Shown piece after piece: positions 56,620 to 64,000 of a DNA stretch of 64,000 nucleotides (the first letter of the stretch is position 1; each line of letters opens with the position of its first letter). Source of the stretch: an uncultured Pseudodesulfovibrio sp. (lineage in GTDB: Bacteria; Desulfobacterota; Desulfovibrionia; Desulfovibrionales; Desulfovibrionaceae). A program made the translations under genes and the position numbers. Below the pieces are notes generated by a model. It was not told where the DNA came from. It worked only from the letters and a program-made list of their open reading frames with translations, and searched no databases. The stretch spans positions 3,490,001-3,554,000 of the forward strand of contig NZ_OY761823.1 in the NCBI RefSeq assembly GCF_963664965.1, read 5' to 3'.

Positions 56620-56895
56620 AACAAACAAAACATAGTAAAACAAGATAGATAGAAAAACAACCCACTTGTTAAAACATATGCATCATACAAAAATGTAGTA
56701 TTTTAACCATTATTTCCCACATTCTTCTCACATTTTTGTAACGGAAAACAGCACGTTTTTTCAACATGCTGTTTTTATTGCCAATACCGATGACATTAAT
56801 GGGAATACTTCCATTTTTCGTCAAAAACAAAGCAGGCAACAGACTCGGCTACCCCAAAAAAAAGATGTTTCCTGAACAAAAAACCCAAAAAAAAA

Positions 56896-57543
56896 TCAGA
56901 AAGGAGGCTTTGAATGGAATTCCATGGGCTGTCGGGTGATCGGATGCCGAAAACGCAGGGTTGAAGCATGGAGCTTCAGTTGCCCCGGTCCGGTGCCGGT
57001 CCCGTAAAGCCGATCTCCCACGATAGGAAATCCCAGCCCCTTTTCATGGGCCGAATGCACGCGAAGCTGATGCGTGCGGCCCGTCAGCAGCAGGAACTCC
57101 ACGCGGGTGAAGCCGCCTTCGATACCGATCTTGCGCCAGCGGGTCACGCCCAACTTGCCGTTGACAGGATCGTACACCTGACGAGGCCGGTCATCCGGGT
57201 CAAGACGAAACGCAAGCTCAATGGTCCCGCCGTCCTCTTCCACGATCCCTTCGATCAAGGCGACGTATCGCTTGCCTACGAGCCTGTCCATGAACTGCTT
57301 GGACAGGTTGCGGTGGGCTTTTTCGTTCAGCGCCATGGCAAGCAGTCCTGAAGTATCCTGATCGATACGATGCACTGACGGCTGGTCCATACAGTCGGGA
57401 TACAACGTTTTCAGACGACTGACGACGCAGTCCTGATTCTCCGGCCCACGACCGGGCACGGACAGCAATCCACTGGGTTTGTCGACAACGACGATGTGCT
57501 CGTCTTCATGAACGATGGTCAGCCCATCGGGAATATTGGTCAT
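56896..57543 (-). CDS. RluA-family pseudouridine synthase
   Basis: Isomerises U to pseudouridine in rRNA or tRNA. The catalytic Asp is in the motif HRIDQDTSGLLAMAL; EDEHIVVVDKPSGLLSVPGRG and TGRTHQLRVHSAHEKGLGFPIVGDRLYG follow (215 aa, shorter than the about 300 aa of RluC/D because it lacks an S4 domain). Its start overlaps the stop of the gene at 57540 by 4 nt. The target base is not evident. Confidence 0.9.
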   Translation of the reverse strand: MTNIPDGLTIVHEDEHIVVVDKPSGLLSVPGRGPENQDCVVSRLKTLYPDCMDQPSVHRIDQDTSGLLAMALNEKAHRNLSKQFMDRLVGKRYVALIEGIVEEDGGTIELAFRLDPDDRPRQVYDPVNGKLGVTRWRKIGIEGGFTRVEFLLLTGRTHQLRVHSAHEKGLGFPIVGDRLYGTGTGPGQLKLHASTLRFRHPITRQPMEFHSKPPF

Positions 57544-58325
57544 TTTTTACCTGCGCCGCACAGCATATACCCGAGAATGCGTCCGCATTTGTCCTTGCAG
57601 GACATGTACATGCCGCCGTGCTTCTTTGATTTTGATTTGTTTTCCCGCCCGTAGAAAAACTCCACGAGCCCCAGCGGTTTCAGGGAATGTCGCGCCGCAT
57701 AGCCAAGCAGCTTGGGAGCACAACAGTCACCGGTTCCAGTGGGAATACCGCCGGTTCCGGTAACGACTTCGGGGAGCGGCTTCAACTCCCGTCTGAAGTT
57801 CGGGATACGATACAATGCGTGAATATCCTTCATGAGCGCCTGCGAAACAGCTTTGCGCTTCTCGATCAAGGAAGCACGGTCCGAAGATCCCTTGGGCAGC
57901 TTGTCGATTTCGCGCCCAAGCCGCTTTATGAACCGCTCCACCCCGAAGCTCATGCGCTTGAACGCATCGACATCCACAAGAGGCGGCACCCATCCGGGGA
58001 CACGCCAGACACCGTTGTACTGTCCGGAAAAAGCCTTGAGCACGCCGGTTCTACCGTCCTTGTCACGACAGACCAGCACACCGAACATCTGACCGCGCGC
58101 ATTACCGAAAAGATACTCCGTCGAAAAACGGGGGGCCGCTTCTTCATCCGGCACGAGAAAATCGATACGTTTTTTTTCGTCGAGCGTCGCAAGCAGACGC
58201 CTTGCATGCTCCGCAGCATACCCCACGGCCATGCCGTGCTCCTTTCCGCAACGCTCACACAGACCCTTGCAGGATATACGCGGTTCAAAATTCCCTTTTA
58301 TTTCGACAGGCTCAAATACCTTCAC
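57540..58325 (-). CDS. RluA-linked auxiliary domain protein, 261 aa
   Basis: The C-terminal part (TGTGDCCAPKLLGYAARHSLKPLGLVEFFYG and CKDKCGRILGYML) resembles the N-terminal extension fused to RluA-type synthases in some gammaproteobacteria; here it is a separate gene translated just before the synthase. The N-terminal half has a CxxCGKEHG zinc-type pair (CKGLCERCGKEH) and a charged helix (RLGREIDKLPKGSSDRASLIEKRKAVSQ). It could deliver the enzyme to its RNA. Function not established. No membrane segment or signal peptide. Confidence 0.78.
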   Translation of the reverse strand: MKVFEPVEIKGNFEPRISCKGLCERCGKEHGMAVGYAAEHARRLLATLDEKKRIDFLVPDEEAAPRFSTEYLFGNARGQMFGVLVCRDKDGRTGVLKAFSGQYNGVWRVPGWVPPLVDVDAFKRMSFGVERFIKRLGREIDKLPKGSSDRASLIEKRKAVSQALMKDIHALYRIPNFRRELKPLPEVVTGTGGIPTGTGDCCAPKLLGYAARHSLKPLGLVEFFYGRENKSKSKKHGGMYMSCKDKCGRILGYMLCGAGKK

Positions 58326-58361
58326 AAAAAAACCTCATTGTAATTGTACAATGAGGTTTTT
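58326..58361 (-). terminator. Terminator of greA
   Basis: AACCTCATTGTA-attg-TACAATGAGGTT with T-run on the minus strand, 30 nt after greA; it ends just at the next gene, whose start it nearly touches. Confidence 0.85.
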
Positions 58362-58392
58362 AACATGGCATGGTCTGAGAACCAAGAACTAT

Positions 58393-58887
58393 CTATTTGA
58401 TATTCAGGCCTTCGGAACCAAGAAATTCCACAGAAAGAATCTCATATTCAATCTTTCCGCGCGGCGCATCGACAATGGCTTCGTCACCCTCTTCCTTGCC
58501 GAGAAGGGCACGTCCCATGGGAGACATCACGGAAATGGAACCGTTCTTGTGATCGGCATCGTCAGGGCCGAGCAGGGTAAAACGGCGAGTCTCCTCGGTT
58601 TCCATGTCCTCGACCTCGACAGTGGCACCGAAGATGGCGCGTTCGCCGTCCAGGGTGTTCAGGTCGAGCACGTCGAACAACGGCATGCGGGAGTTGATGT
58701 AGGTAATGCGCGCTTCGAGCATTCCCTGACGTTCACGGGCGGCATCGTAACCGGCGTTCTCGCTCAGGTCTCCCTCTTCGCGGGCTTCCTTGATCGCCTG
58801 GATAATAGCGGGCCGCTGGGCCTTCAGATCATCAAGCTCCTGCTTGATCTTTTCAAAACCTTCTTTGGAAATGGGAATACGGTCCAT
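58393..58887 (-). CDS. greA: Transcription elongation factor
   Basis: Rescues backtracked RNA polymerase by stimulating RNA cleavage (164 aa). The N-terminal coiled coil has the acidic tip (AREEGDLSENAGYDAARERQG) whose Asp and Glu act in the polymerase channel, and the C-terminal FKBP-like domain has SVMSPMGRALLGKEEGDEAIVDAPRGKIEYEILSVEF. Normal length. Between this gene and the BMP gene (58888-59274) I see no further gene; a TTGACA at 59113 has no clear -10. Confidence 0.97.
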   Translation of the reverse strand: MDRIPISKEGFEKIKQELDDLKAQRPAIIQAIKEAREEGDLSENAGYDAARERQGMLEARITYINSRMPLFDVLDLNTLDGERAIFGATVEVEDMETEETRRFTLLGPDDADHKNGSISVMSPMGRALLGKEEGDEAIVDAPRGKIEYEILSVEFLGSEGLNIK

Positions 58888-59274
58888 GACAAATCCTCAC
58901 AGTGAATCAATATAAAAAAAATATGCAGATCGCACGGCCTCATAGGGAAGGTCGCGCCCCTGCAATAGACGTCATTTTTCTGCTGACAAATTCACGGATA
59001 AATCATCCTTGCCATATGGTCAAGCCAATAATGAATACGATTTTCACCCGCTTTACAGGGAAATGATTCGCCCATTTCTTATATATAGTGCACAAAAAAA
59101 TCGGCATGACAGTTGACACAACCCGCCCCTGTCATTCAAAGATAGTTTTTTAACGGGATCAGAGCGGGAGCTCGTCCCGCCATTTTTTTTGCGGCCTGTG
59201 AAAAGGCCACGGTGACGCAACCACCGCACCACGAAAGTCTGTCCTGTGATGCGGCAATTGAAACGGAGGAGAGG

Positions 59275-60516
59275 ATGTTGAAATTTCGTACGCTGACAGC
59301 CATGGCCCTGAGCATCGCCCTGCTCTTCGCCCTCGGCTGTGCTTCCGAGCCTGCCAAGGAAGAAGCAAAGAAGGAAGCCCCGGCCAAAGCCGAGGTCAAA
59401 CAGGAAGAAGCCAAGCCCTTCACCATGGGCATGATTCTGGTCGGCCCCTACAATGACAAGGGCTACAGCCAAGCTCAGTATGAAGGCGGCAAATACGTCG
59501 AGGCGCACATGCCCGGTGCCAAGTTGATCTATCTCGACAAGGTCAACCCCGCAGACCGTCCCGGCCTGACCATTCCGCAGGTCGTCGATGACCTCATCGA
59601 AAAAGGCGCGGACATGATCATCGCCGGTTCCGATGACATGAAGGACGGCATCCTTGAAGCCGCCGCCCAGCACCCTGAAAAGATGTTCATCCACGTTTCC
59701 GGCGACTCCGCATGGAGCGGCAAGGCTCCGGCCAACCTCGGCAACGTGTTCAGCCGCATGGAATACTCCAAGATGATGGCCGGATTCGTTTCCGCCATGA
59801 CCACCAAGACCGGCAAAATCGGTGTGGTCGGCCCGCTCATCAACGAGGAAACCCGCCGCCTGATGGCTTCCGCCTACCTCGGCGCAAAGTACGCATGGAC
59901 ACAGGTTCGCGGCAAGAACGCCGACGACCTGAAGTTCAACGTCAAGTGGATCGGCTTCTGGTTCAACATCCCCGGCGTCACCGCCGACCCGACTCAGGTA
60001 GCCGGTTCCCTGTACGACGCTGGATATGACGTCCTCATCTCCGGCATCGACACCCCGGAAGTCGCCACTGTCGCCAAGCAGCGCCGCGAAGCAGGCAAGG
60101 AAACCTATGCCCTGCCTTACGACTACGAAAAAGCCTGCGACGGCATGGGCGATGTCTGCCTCGGCGTGCCCTACTTCAACTGGGGTCCGACCTTCCTGCG
60201 TCTCGCCGACCAGATCAAGGCAGGCACCTACAAGCCCGGGTTTGAATGGGATGCTCCCTACTGGGCCAATATCAATGATCACGACAAGTCCCCGGTCGGC
60301 TTCATGCCCGGTCCCGGCCTGACTCCCGAAGTCAAGGCTGAACTGGACAAGTTCATCGCAAAGCTCGGTGCAGGCGAAGTCGAACTCTTCACCGGTCCGC
60401 TCAACTATCAGGACGGCTCCGTCTTCCTGAAGGACGGCGAAAAAGCCACTGACAAGCAGATCTGGTACATGCCCCAGCTGCTCGAAGGCATGGAAGGCCT
60501 TTCCAGCCCGCAATAA
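59275..60516 (+). CDS. BMP-family ABC transporter substrate-binding lipoprotein
   Basis: Substrate-binding protein of the basic-membrane-protein (BMP/PnrA) type, 413 aa. ATG 59275 is chosen because GGAGGA is 7 nt upstream. The signal has a lipobox (ALLFALGCASE), so Cys is likely lipidated; a Lys/Glu/Ala-rich linker follows. The binding domain has VGPYNDKGYSQAQYEGG, DMIIAGSDDMKDGILEAAAQHPEK and VDDLIEKGAD. Relatives bind nucleosides; the neighbouring genes fit that. A hairpin follows. Confidence 0.92.
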   Translation: MLKFRTLTAMALSIALLFALGCASEPAKEEAKKEAPAKAEVKQEEAKPFTMGMILVGPYNDKGYSQAQYEGGKYVEAHMPGAKLIYLDKVNPADRPGLTIPQVVDDLIEKGADMIIAGSDDMKDGILEAAAQHPEKMFIHVSGDSAWSGKAPANLGNVFSRMEYSKMMAGFVSAMTTKTGKIGVVGPLINEETRRLMASAYLGAKYAWTQVRGKNADDLKFNVKWIGFWFNIPGVTADPTQVAGSLYDAGYDVLISGIDTPEVATVAKQRREAGKETYALPYDYEKACDGMGDVCLGVPYFNWGPTFLRLADQIKAGTYKPGFEWDAPYWANINDHDKSPVGFMPGPGLTPEVKAELDKFIAKLGAGEVELFTGPLNYQDGSVFLKDGEKATDKQIWYMPQLLEGMEGLSSPQ

Positions 60517-60534
60517 GCAATCAACAACGGATGA

Positions 60535-60570
60535 CCGGGAGGGTGCGCGCACCCTCCCGGCCTTTTTTTT
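60535..60570 (+). terminator. Hairpin between binding-protein and ATPase genes
   Basis: CCGGGAGGGTGC/GCACCCTCCCGG followed by TTTTTTTT, 19 nt after the stop. Likely partial terminator that keeps the later genes at a lower level. Confidence 0.9.
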
Positions 60571-60593
60571 CACCCGTGCAATCCGGGAAACCC

Positions 60594-62072
60594 ATGATCG
60601 TTCTCAAAGACATACACAAACACTACGGACGGGTCCGTGCCAACGACGGCATCAGCCTGGACCTCGAACCCGGCCGCATCTATGCCCTTGTGGGCGAAAA
60701 CGGCGCTGGTAAGTCGACTCTCATGCGCGTGCTGGCAGGCCACACCCGCCCCACCTCGGGCACCATCGAGATCGGCGGCGAATCCATTTCCTACCTGACA
60801 CCCAAGCTTGCCCGTGAATACGGCGTAGGCATGCTCTATCAGGACCCCCTCGACTTCCCGGCCATGCCTGTATGGGAAAATTTCCAGCTTGGCGCCCCCA
60901 AACGCACCAAGCGCGAAGTCGTGGACGTCATCGGCGAGCTGTCCTACCGCCTCGACGCCTGCTTCCTGCCTGATGAGCCTGTCTCATCCCTGACCGTGGG
61001 CGAACGCCAACTTCTGGAATTGCTTCGGCTCCTCGACCTCGGGGCGACCACGCTCATTCTCGACGAACCGACCACAGGCATCACGCCGGAGCAGAAGCAG
61101 GACCTCTTCAACCTGCTCATCAAGCTCGCACGCGAGGACAACCACACCATCATCCTCGTGACGCACAAGCTGTCCGAGGCGTTTGAAATGGCGGACGCCA
61201 TCTTCATCATGCGACAGGGAGCGCTGGTCTCCACCCTTGAGCCGCCCTACGATGAAAAGGAGCTGGTCCACCTCATGTTCGGCGAAGCCGCAGAGGGCGA
61301 AGTCACGGAACTGCCGAAGCTGCCGCCGTCCGGTCCCACGCCGCGCCTGTCCATGAACGACACCTATTTCGCCGGACCGAAGTACACCATGGGTCCCATG
61401 AATTTTACGGCGCAACCCGGAGAATGTATCGGTCTGGCCGGTCTCGACGGAAGCGGTCAGGAAGTTTTCCTGCGCGGCCTGTGCGGCCTCGACCGCATGC
61501 CAAATGGCTCCATGAGCCTTGACGGAACGGAATTCCGCTCCAACGACTTCAACACGCTCCATCGGGCCGGAGTCCTGTTCGTCCCGGCCGACCGTCTGGA
61601 GATGGCGCTGTTCCCGGCACTCAATCTCATGGAGCACATCAAGCTCACGTTCCCGGACCGCAAGGGCGACCTGAATGAATTCTATGAAAAGCAATGCGTG
61701 GAAGGCTTCAACCTGCGTGCCCACCCCGACACCAATGCAAGCGAACTTTCCGGCGGGAACCAGCAGCGCCTGCTGCTCTCGCTCATGCCGGACAATGCTC
61801 CTCTCATCCTCATGGAACACCCCACACGCGGCCTTGACGCAGGTTCGGCGCGACAGGTCTGGAACCATCTCAAAGGCCGTTGCGCGGACGGTGCGTCCCT
61901 CATATTCTTCTCGCCCGACCTTGACGAGGTGCTGGAACACAGCCACCGCATCGTGGTTTTCTATGACCGTGCCATTGCCGCGGTGGTGGACCGCGAGGAA
62001 GCGACCATGGAAGTGATCGGCGCACTCATGGCGGGCAAGACAATGGAACAGATCAGGGAGGAACAACGATGA
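60594..62072 (+). CDS. ABC transporter ATP-binding protein, two ATPase halves (nucleoside/simple sugar type)
   Basis: Energises the BMP-type importer (492 aa). ATG 60594 (MIVLKDIHKHYGRVRANDG) is chosen with GGGAA upstream. The first half has Walker A GENGAGKST, signature VSSLTVGERQLLELLRLLDLGATTLILDEPTTG and switch His VTHKLSEA. The second half has a degenerate Walker A (AGLDGSGQEVF) and the signature ELSGGNQQRL, as in RbsA/NupA/YufO-type proteins. It overlaps the permease gene by 4 nt. Confidence 0.95.
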   Translation: MIVLKDIHKHYGRVRANDGISLDLEPGRIYALVGENGAGKSTLMRVLAGHTRPTSGTIEIGGESISYLTPKLAREYGVGMLYQDPLDFPAMPVWENFQLGAPKRTKREVVDVIGELSYRLDACFLPDEPVSSLTVGERQLLELLRLLDLGATTLILDEPTTGITPEQKQDLFNLLIKLAREDNHTIILVTHKLSEAFEMADAIFIMRQGALVSTLEPPYDEKELVHLMFGEAAEGEVTELPKLPPSGPTPRLSMNDTYFAGPKYTMGPMNFTAQPGECIGLAGLDGSGQEVFLRGLCGLDRMPNGSMSLDGTEFRSNDFNTLHRAGVLFVPADRLEMALFPALNLMEHIKLTFPDRKGDLNEFYEKQCVEGFNLRAHPDTNASELSGGNQQRLLLSLMPDNAPLILMEHPTRGLDAGSARQVWNHLKGRCADGASLIFFSPDLDEVLEHSHRIVVFYDRAIAAVVDREEATMEVIGALMAGKTMEQIREEQR

Positions 62073-63109
62073 AACGGGATTCCCTCCTGACGCAGATAGG
62101 CTGGCTCGGCGCTGCCGTGGGCCTCGCCCTGATTCTCACCGTACTGGTGACGCTCCCAGCGGGCGCTCCGCCGTTCGAAACGCTCTACGTCCTGTTCAAG
62201 GGCGGACTCGGCTCCATGTCCAAGATCGGACGCGTGCTTTCCGTATGGGTGCCACTCACTCTCTGCTCGGTGGGCCTGCTCGTTCCGTTCACGGCACGAC
62301 TGTGGAACATCGGCGTGGAAGGTCAGGTCATCATGGGCGCGATCTTCGCCACAGCGGCCCTGCGTCCCTTTGATGAAGGCGGCATGTTGCAGATCGCACT
62401 CGCCATCGCTGCGGCCATGCTGGGCGGCGCGCTCTGGGCTCTGCTGTCCGGATTGCTGCGCGTATTCGGGCGCGTGCATGAAATCTTCTCGGGCCTCGGG
62501 CTGAACTTCGTTGCGCTGGGCGTGACGCTCTGGCTCATCTTCGGCCCGTGGAAACGTCCCGGCGTGGCATCCATGTCCGGCACCGAACCCATCGACATCT
62601 CCATGTGGCTCCCCCGGCTCGGCAACCTGTCCGTCAGCTGGGTCGGTCTGGCGCTCGCCTTTGCCGCGCTCATAGTCATATATATTCTGATGCACCGAAC
62701 CGAATGGGGGCTCAAACTGCGTGCCGTGGGTGAAAACCCCAAGGCGGCGACCCTGTTCTCCCTCGGCCCGCGTCGACGCCTCTTGCAGGCATTCATGATT
62801 TGCGGCGCGCTCGCTGGCCTTGCCGGAGCCACGCAGGTGCTCGGCGTTTACCACCGCCTGCTCCCGGCCATTTCGTCCAGCTACGGCTATACCGCCCTGC
62901 TTGTCGGAATGATGGCCTCATTCCGCCTGCCGCTGGTTCCGTTCATCTGCCTGTTTTTCGCAGTGCTCAACGTCGGCTCGATTCAGCTGCCGCTCCAGAT
63001 GGGACTCGACTCGTCCCTGTCCGGCGTCATTCAGGGCGTCATGGTCCTGTCCGTCTTCATCGTGCAGGGACTACGCATATGGCTCAACCAGCGGAAGGAG
63101 GCTGATTAA
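62069..63109 (+). CDS. ABC transporter permease (BPD_transp_2, nucleoside type)
   Basis: Inner-membrane permease of 346 aa with about eight to ten helices. Family strings: WNIGVEGQVIMGAIFA, GRVHEIFSGLGLNFVALGVTLWL, the coupling helix RTEWGLKLRAVGENPKAATLFSLGPRRRLLQAFMICGALAGLAGA and GYTALLVGMMASF. It overlaps the ATPase gene by 4 nt. First of a permease pair. Confidence 0.94.
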   Translation: MKRDSLLTQIGWLGAAVGLALILTVLVTLPAGAPPFETLYVLFKGGLGSMSKIGRVLSVWVPLTLCSVGLLVPFTARLWNIGVEGQVIMGAIFATAALRPFDEGGMLQIALAIAAAMLGGALWALLSGLLRVFGRVHEIFSGLGLNFVALGVTLWLIFGPWKRPGVASMSGTEPIDISMWLPRLGNLSVSWVGLALAFAALIVIYILMHRTEWGLKLRAVGENPKAATLFSLGPRRRLLQAFMICGALAGLAGATQVLGVYHRLLPAISSSYGYTALLVGMMASFRLPLVPFICLFFAVLNVGSIQLPLQMGLDSSLSGVIQGVMVLSVFIVQGLRIWLNQRKEAD

Positions 63110-63111
63110 TC

Positions 63112-64000
63112 ATGGAAACTTTCGGTCTCACAATCGCCGCCATCCTGATAGCAGGCGCACCGCTCGTACTGGCCACCCTCGGTGAAACGCTCACCGAGAA
63201 GGCGGGCATCATCAACCTGTCGCTGGACGGCTCCATTTTGCTGTCCGCCATGGCCGCGTTCGCCGTCTCCGTCGCGTTCGACAACCCGTGGATCGGCGTG
63301 CTCGGCGGCATGGCCGTGGGCGCAGCCATCGCCGGAGTGCTCGGACTCATCGGCATTTATCTGGGACAGTCGCAGCTCGCCATCGGATTCATCCTGACCC
63401 TGCTCTGCCGAGACCTCGCCTACTTTCTCGGACATTCCTATTCCCGCCAGCCCGGACCGGACCTCGGTCTCTGGAACATTCCCGGCATCGGCGCGATCCC
63501 GCTCGTCGGTCCGATCTTTTCGTCCCAGTCTCCCGTGGTCTACATGGGGCTGGCCGCCATTGCCGGATGCTGGTGGTGGATGTACCGCACCGAAAGCGGC
63601 ATGCGTCTGCGCGCTGTGGGCGAGTCTCCACGCGCGGCATTCGGGCGCGGCATCCGGGTCCGCCTCGTCAGGCTGTATTACTGCCTCGCGGGCGGGGCAC
63701 TGGTCGGCATGGCCGGAGCCGCATACTCCCTCGCCGTCAAACCGGGCTGGGGCCGTCCGCAGGGCTGTGAAGGCGCAGGCTGGATCGCCCTTGCCATCGT
63801 CATTTTCGGCGGTTGGCATCCGGTACGTGCAGCACTGGGCGCATTCTTCTTTGCCGGACTTCAGGTCTCGGGCATCCATCTACAGGAAATATTCCCGTCC
63901 ATTCCGGCTCCGGTCTTTCAGGTGGCACCGTTCCCCATGATGATCATCACCCTGCTGGCCGTGAACATGGGCCGCATGGGCTGGGTGCAGGACATCGTCC
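63112..64000 (+). CDS. ABC transporter permease (second of pair; 3' end outside window)
   Basis: Second BPD_transp_2 permease, at least 296 aa, starting 2 nt after the first permease. LATLGETLTEKAGIINLSLDGSILLSAMAAF is the usual N-terminal signature, RTESGMRLRAVGESPRAAFGRGIRVR the coupling region, and GWGRPQGCEGAGWIALAIVIFGGWHP the later motif. The last few residues lie outside. Any nucleoside-using gene of the operon would also be beyond the edge. Confidence 0.93.
   Translation, partial: METFGLTIAAILIAGAPLVLATLGETLTEKAGIINLSLDGSILLSAMAAFAVSVAFDNPWIGVLGGMAVGAAIAGVLGLIGIYLGQSQLAIGFILTLLCRDLAYFLGHSYSRQPGPDLGLWNIPGIGAIPLVGPIFSSQSPVVYMGLAAIAGCWWWMYRTESGMRLRAVGESPRAAFGRGIRVRLVRLYYCLAGGALVGMAGAAYSLAVKPGWGRPQGCEGAGWIALAIVIFGGWHPVRAALGAFFFAGLQVSGIHLQEIFPSIPAPVFQVAPFPMMIITLLAVNMGRMGWVQDIV

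Overview
The window looks like chromosomal DNA of a flagellated, Gram-negative anaerobe of the Desulfovibrio/Pseudodesulfovibrio type. This is inferred from gene content, not from any marker gene. Pointers are two heterodisulfide-reductase-like (HdrD-type) Fe-S proteins, one apparently a selenoprotein, several sigma-54 promoters and a sigma-54 activator, a flgB-flgC-fliE-fliF-fliG-fliH-fliI operon, a stand-alone IMP cyclohydrolase and a type III glutamine synthetase. Genes are GC-rich, with an AT-rich patch near 38.6-39.6 kb. I saw no rRNA, tRNA or CRISPR array.

Layout. 1-12.6 kb: a truncated CHASE-PAS-GGDEF cyclase; purA-holB-acetyltransferase; small unknown proteins; gmhA with a single-domain response regulator; purU; a large unknown protein; a Kv-type K+ channel. 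12.7-18.6 kb: the leftward flagellar basal-body/export operon behind a sigma-54-like promoter. 18.9-22.5 kb: a TPR gene with its own near-perfect sigma-54 promoter, a repeat-filled intergenic region, IMP cyclohydrolase and hflX. 22.5-29.1 kb: metE under a cobalamin riboswitch, then a phnDCEE-type phosphonate/phosphite ABC transporter. 29.1-38.5 kb: a HAD phosphatase, the Sec-containing Fe-S protein with its sigma-54 activator, an esterase, a second diguanylate cyclase, a Cys-containing paralogue of the Fe-S protein, and a class V aminotransferase. 38.6-40.3 kb: a decayed AT-rich membrane-protein gene and dispersed repeats. 40.3-49.5 kb: a leftward operon galT-galK-lacI-galM-ABC transporter for a galactose-type sugar, with a LacI-type palindrome upstream. 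49.8-59 kb: a Gfo/Idh/MocA oxidoreductase, a CHASE4 histidine kinase, more repeats, a broken NifU-like gene, glnN, a split RluA-type pseudouridine synthase pair and greA. 59.2-64 kb: a BMP-type nucleoside/simple-sugar ABC transporter whose last permease runs off the edge.

How it fits together. The most notable unit is at 30-33 kb. An in-frame UGA sits where a paralogue 5 kb away has a conserved Cys, a SECIS-like hairpin starts 15 nt after it, and upstream lie a sigma-54-type promoter, TGCAACA-type palindromes and an activator gene whose PAS domain carries three cysteines. A second theme is at least two families of intergenic palindromic repeats whose flanks or loops are conserved while the stems change on both sides.
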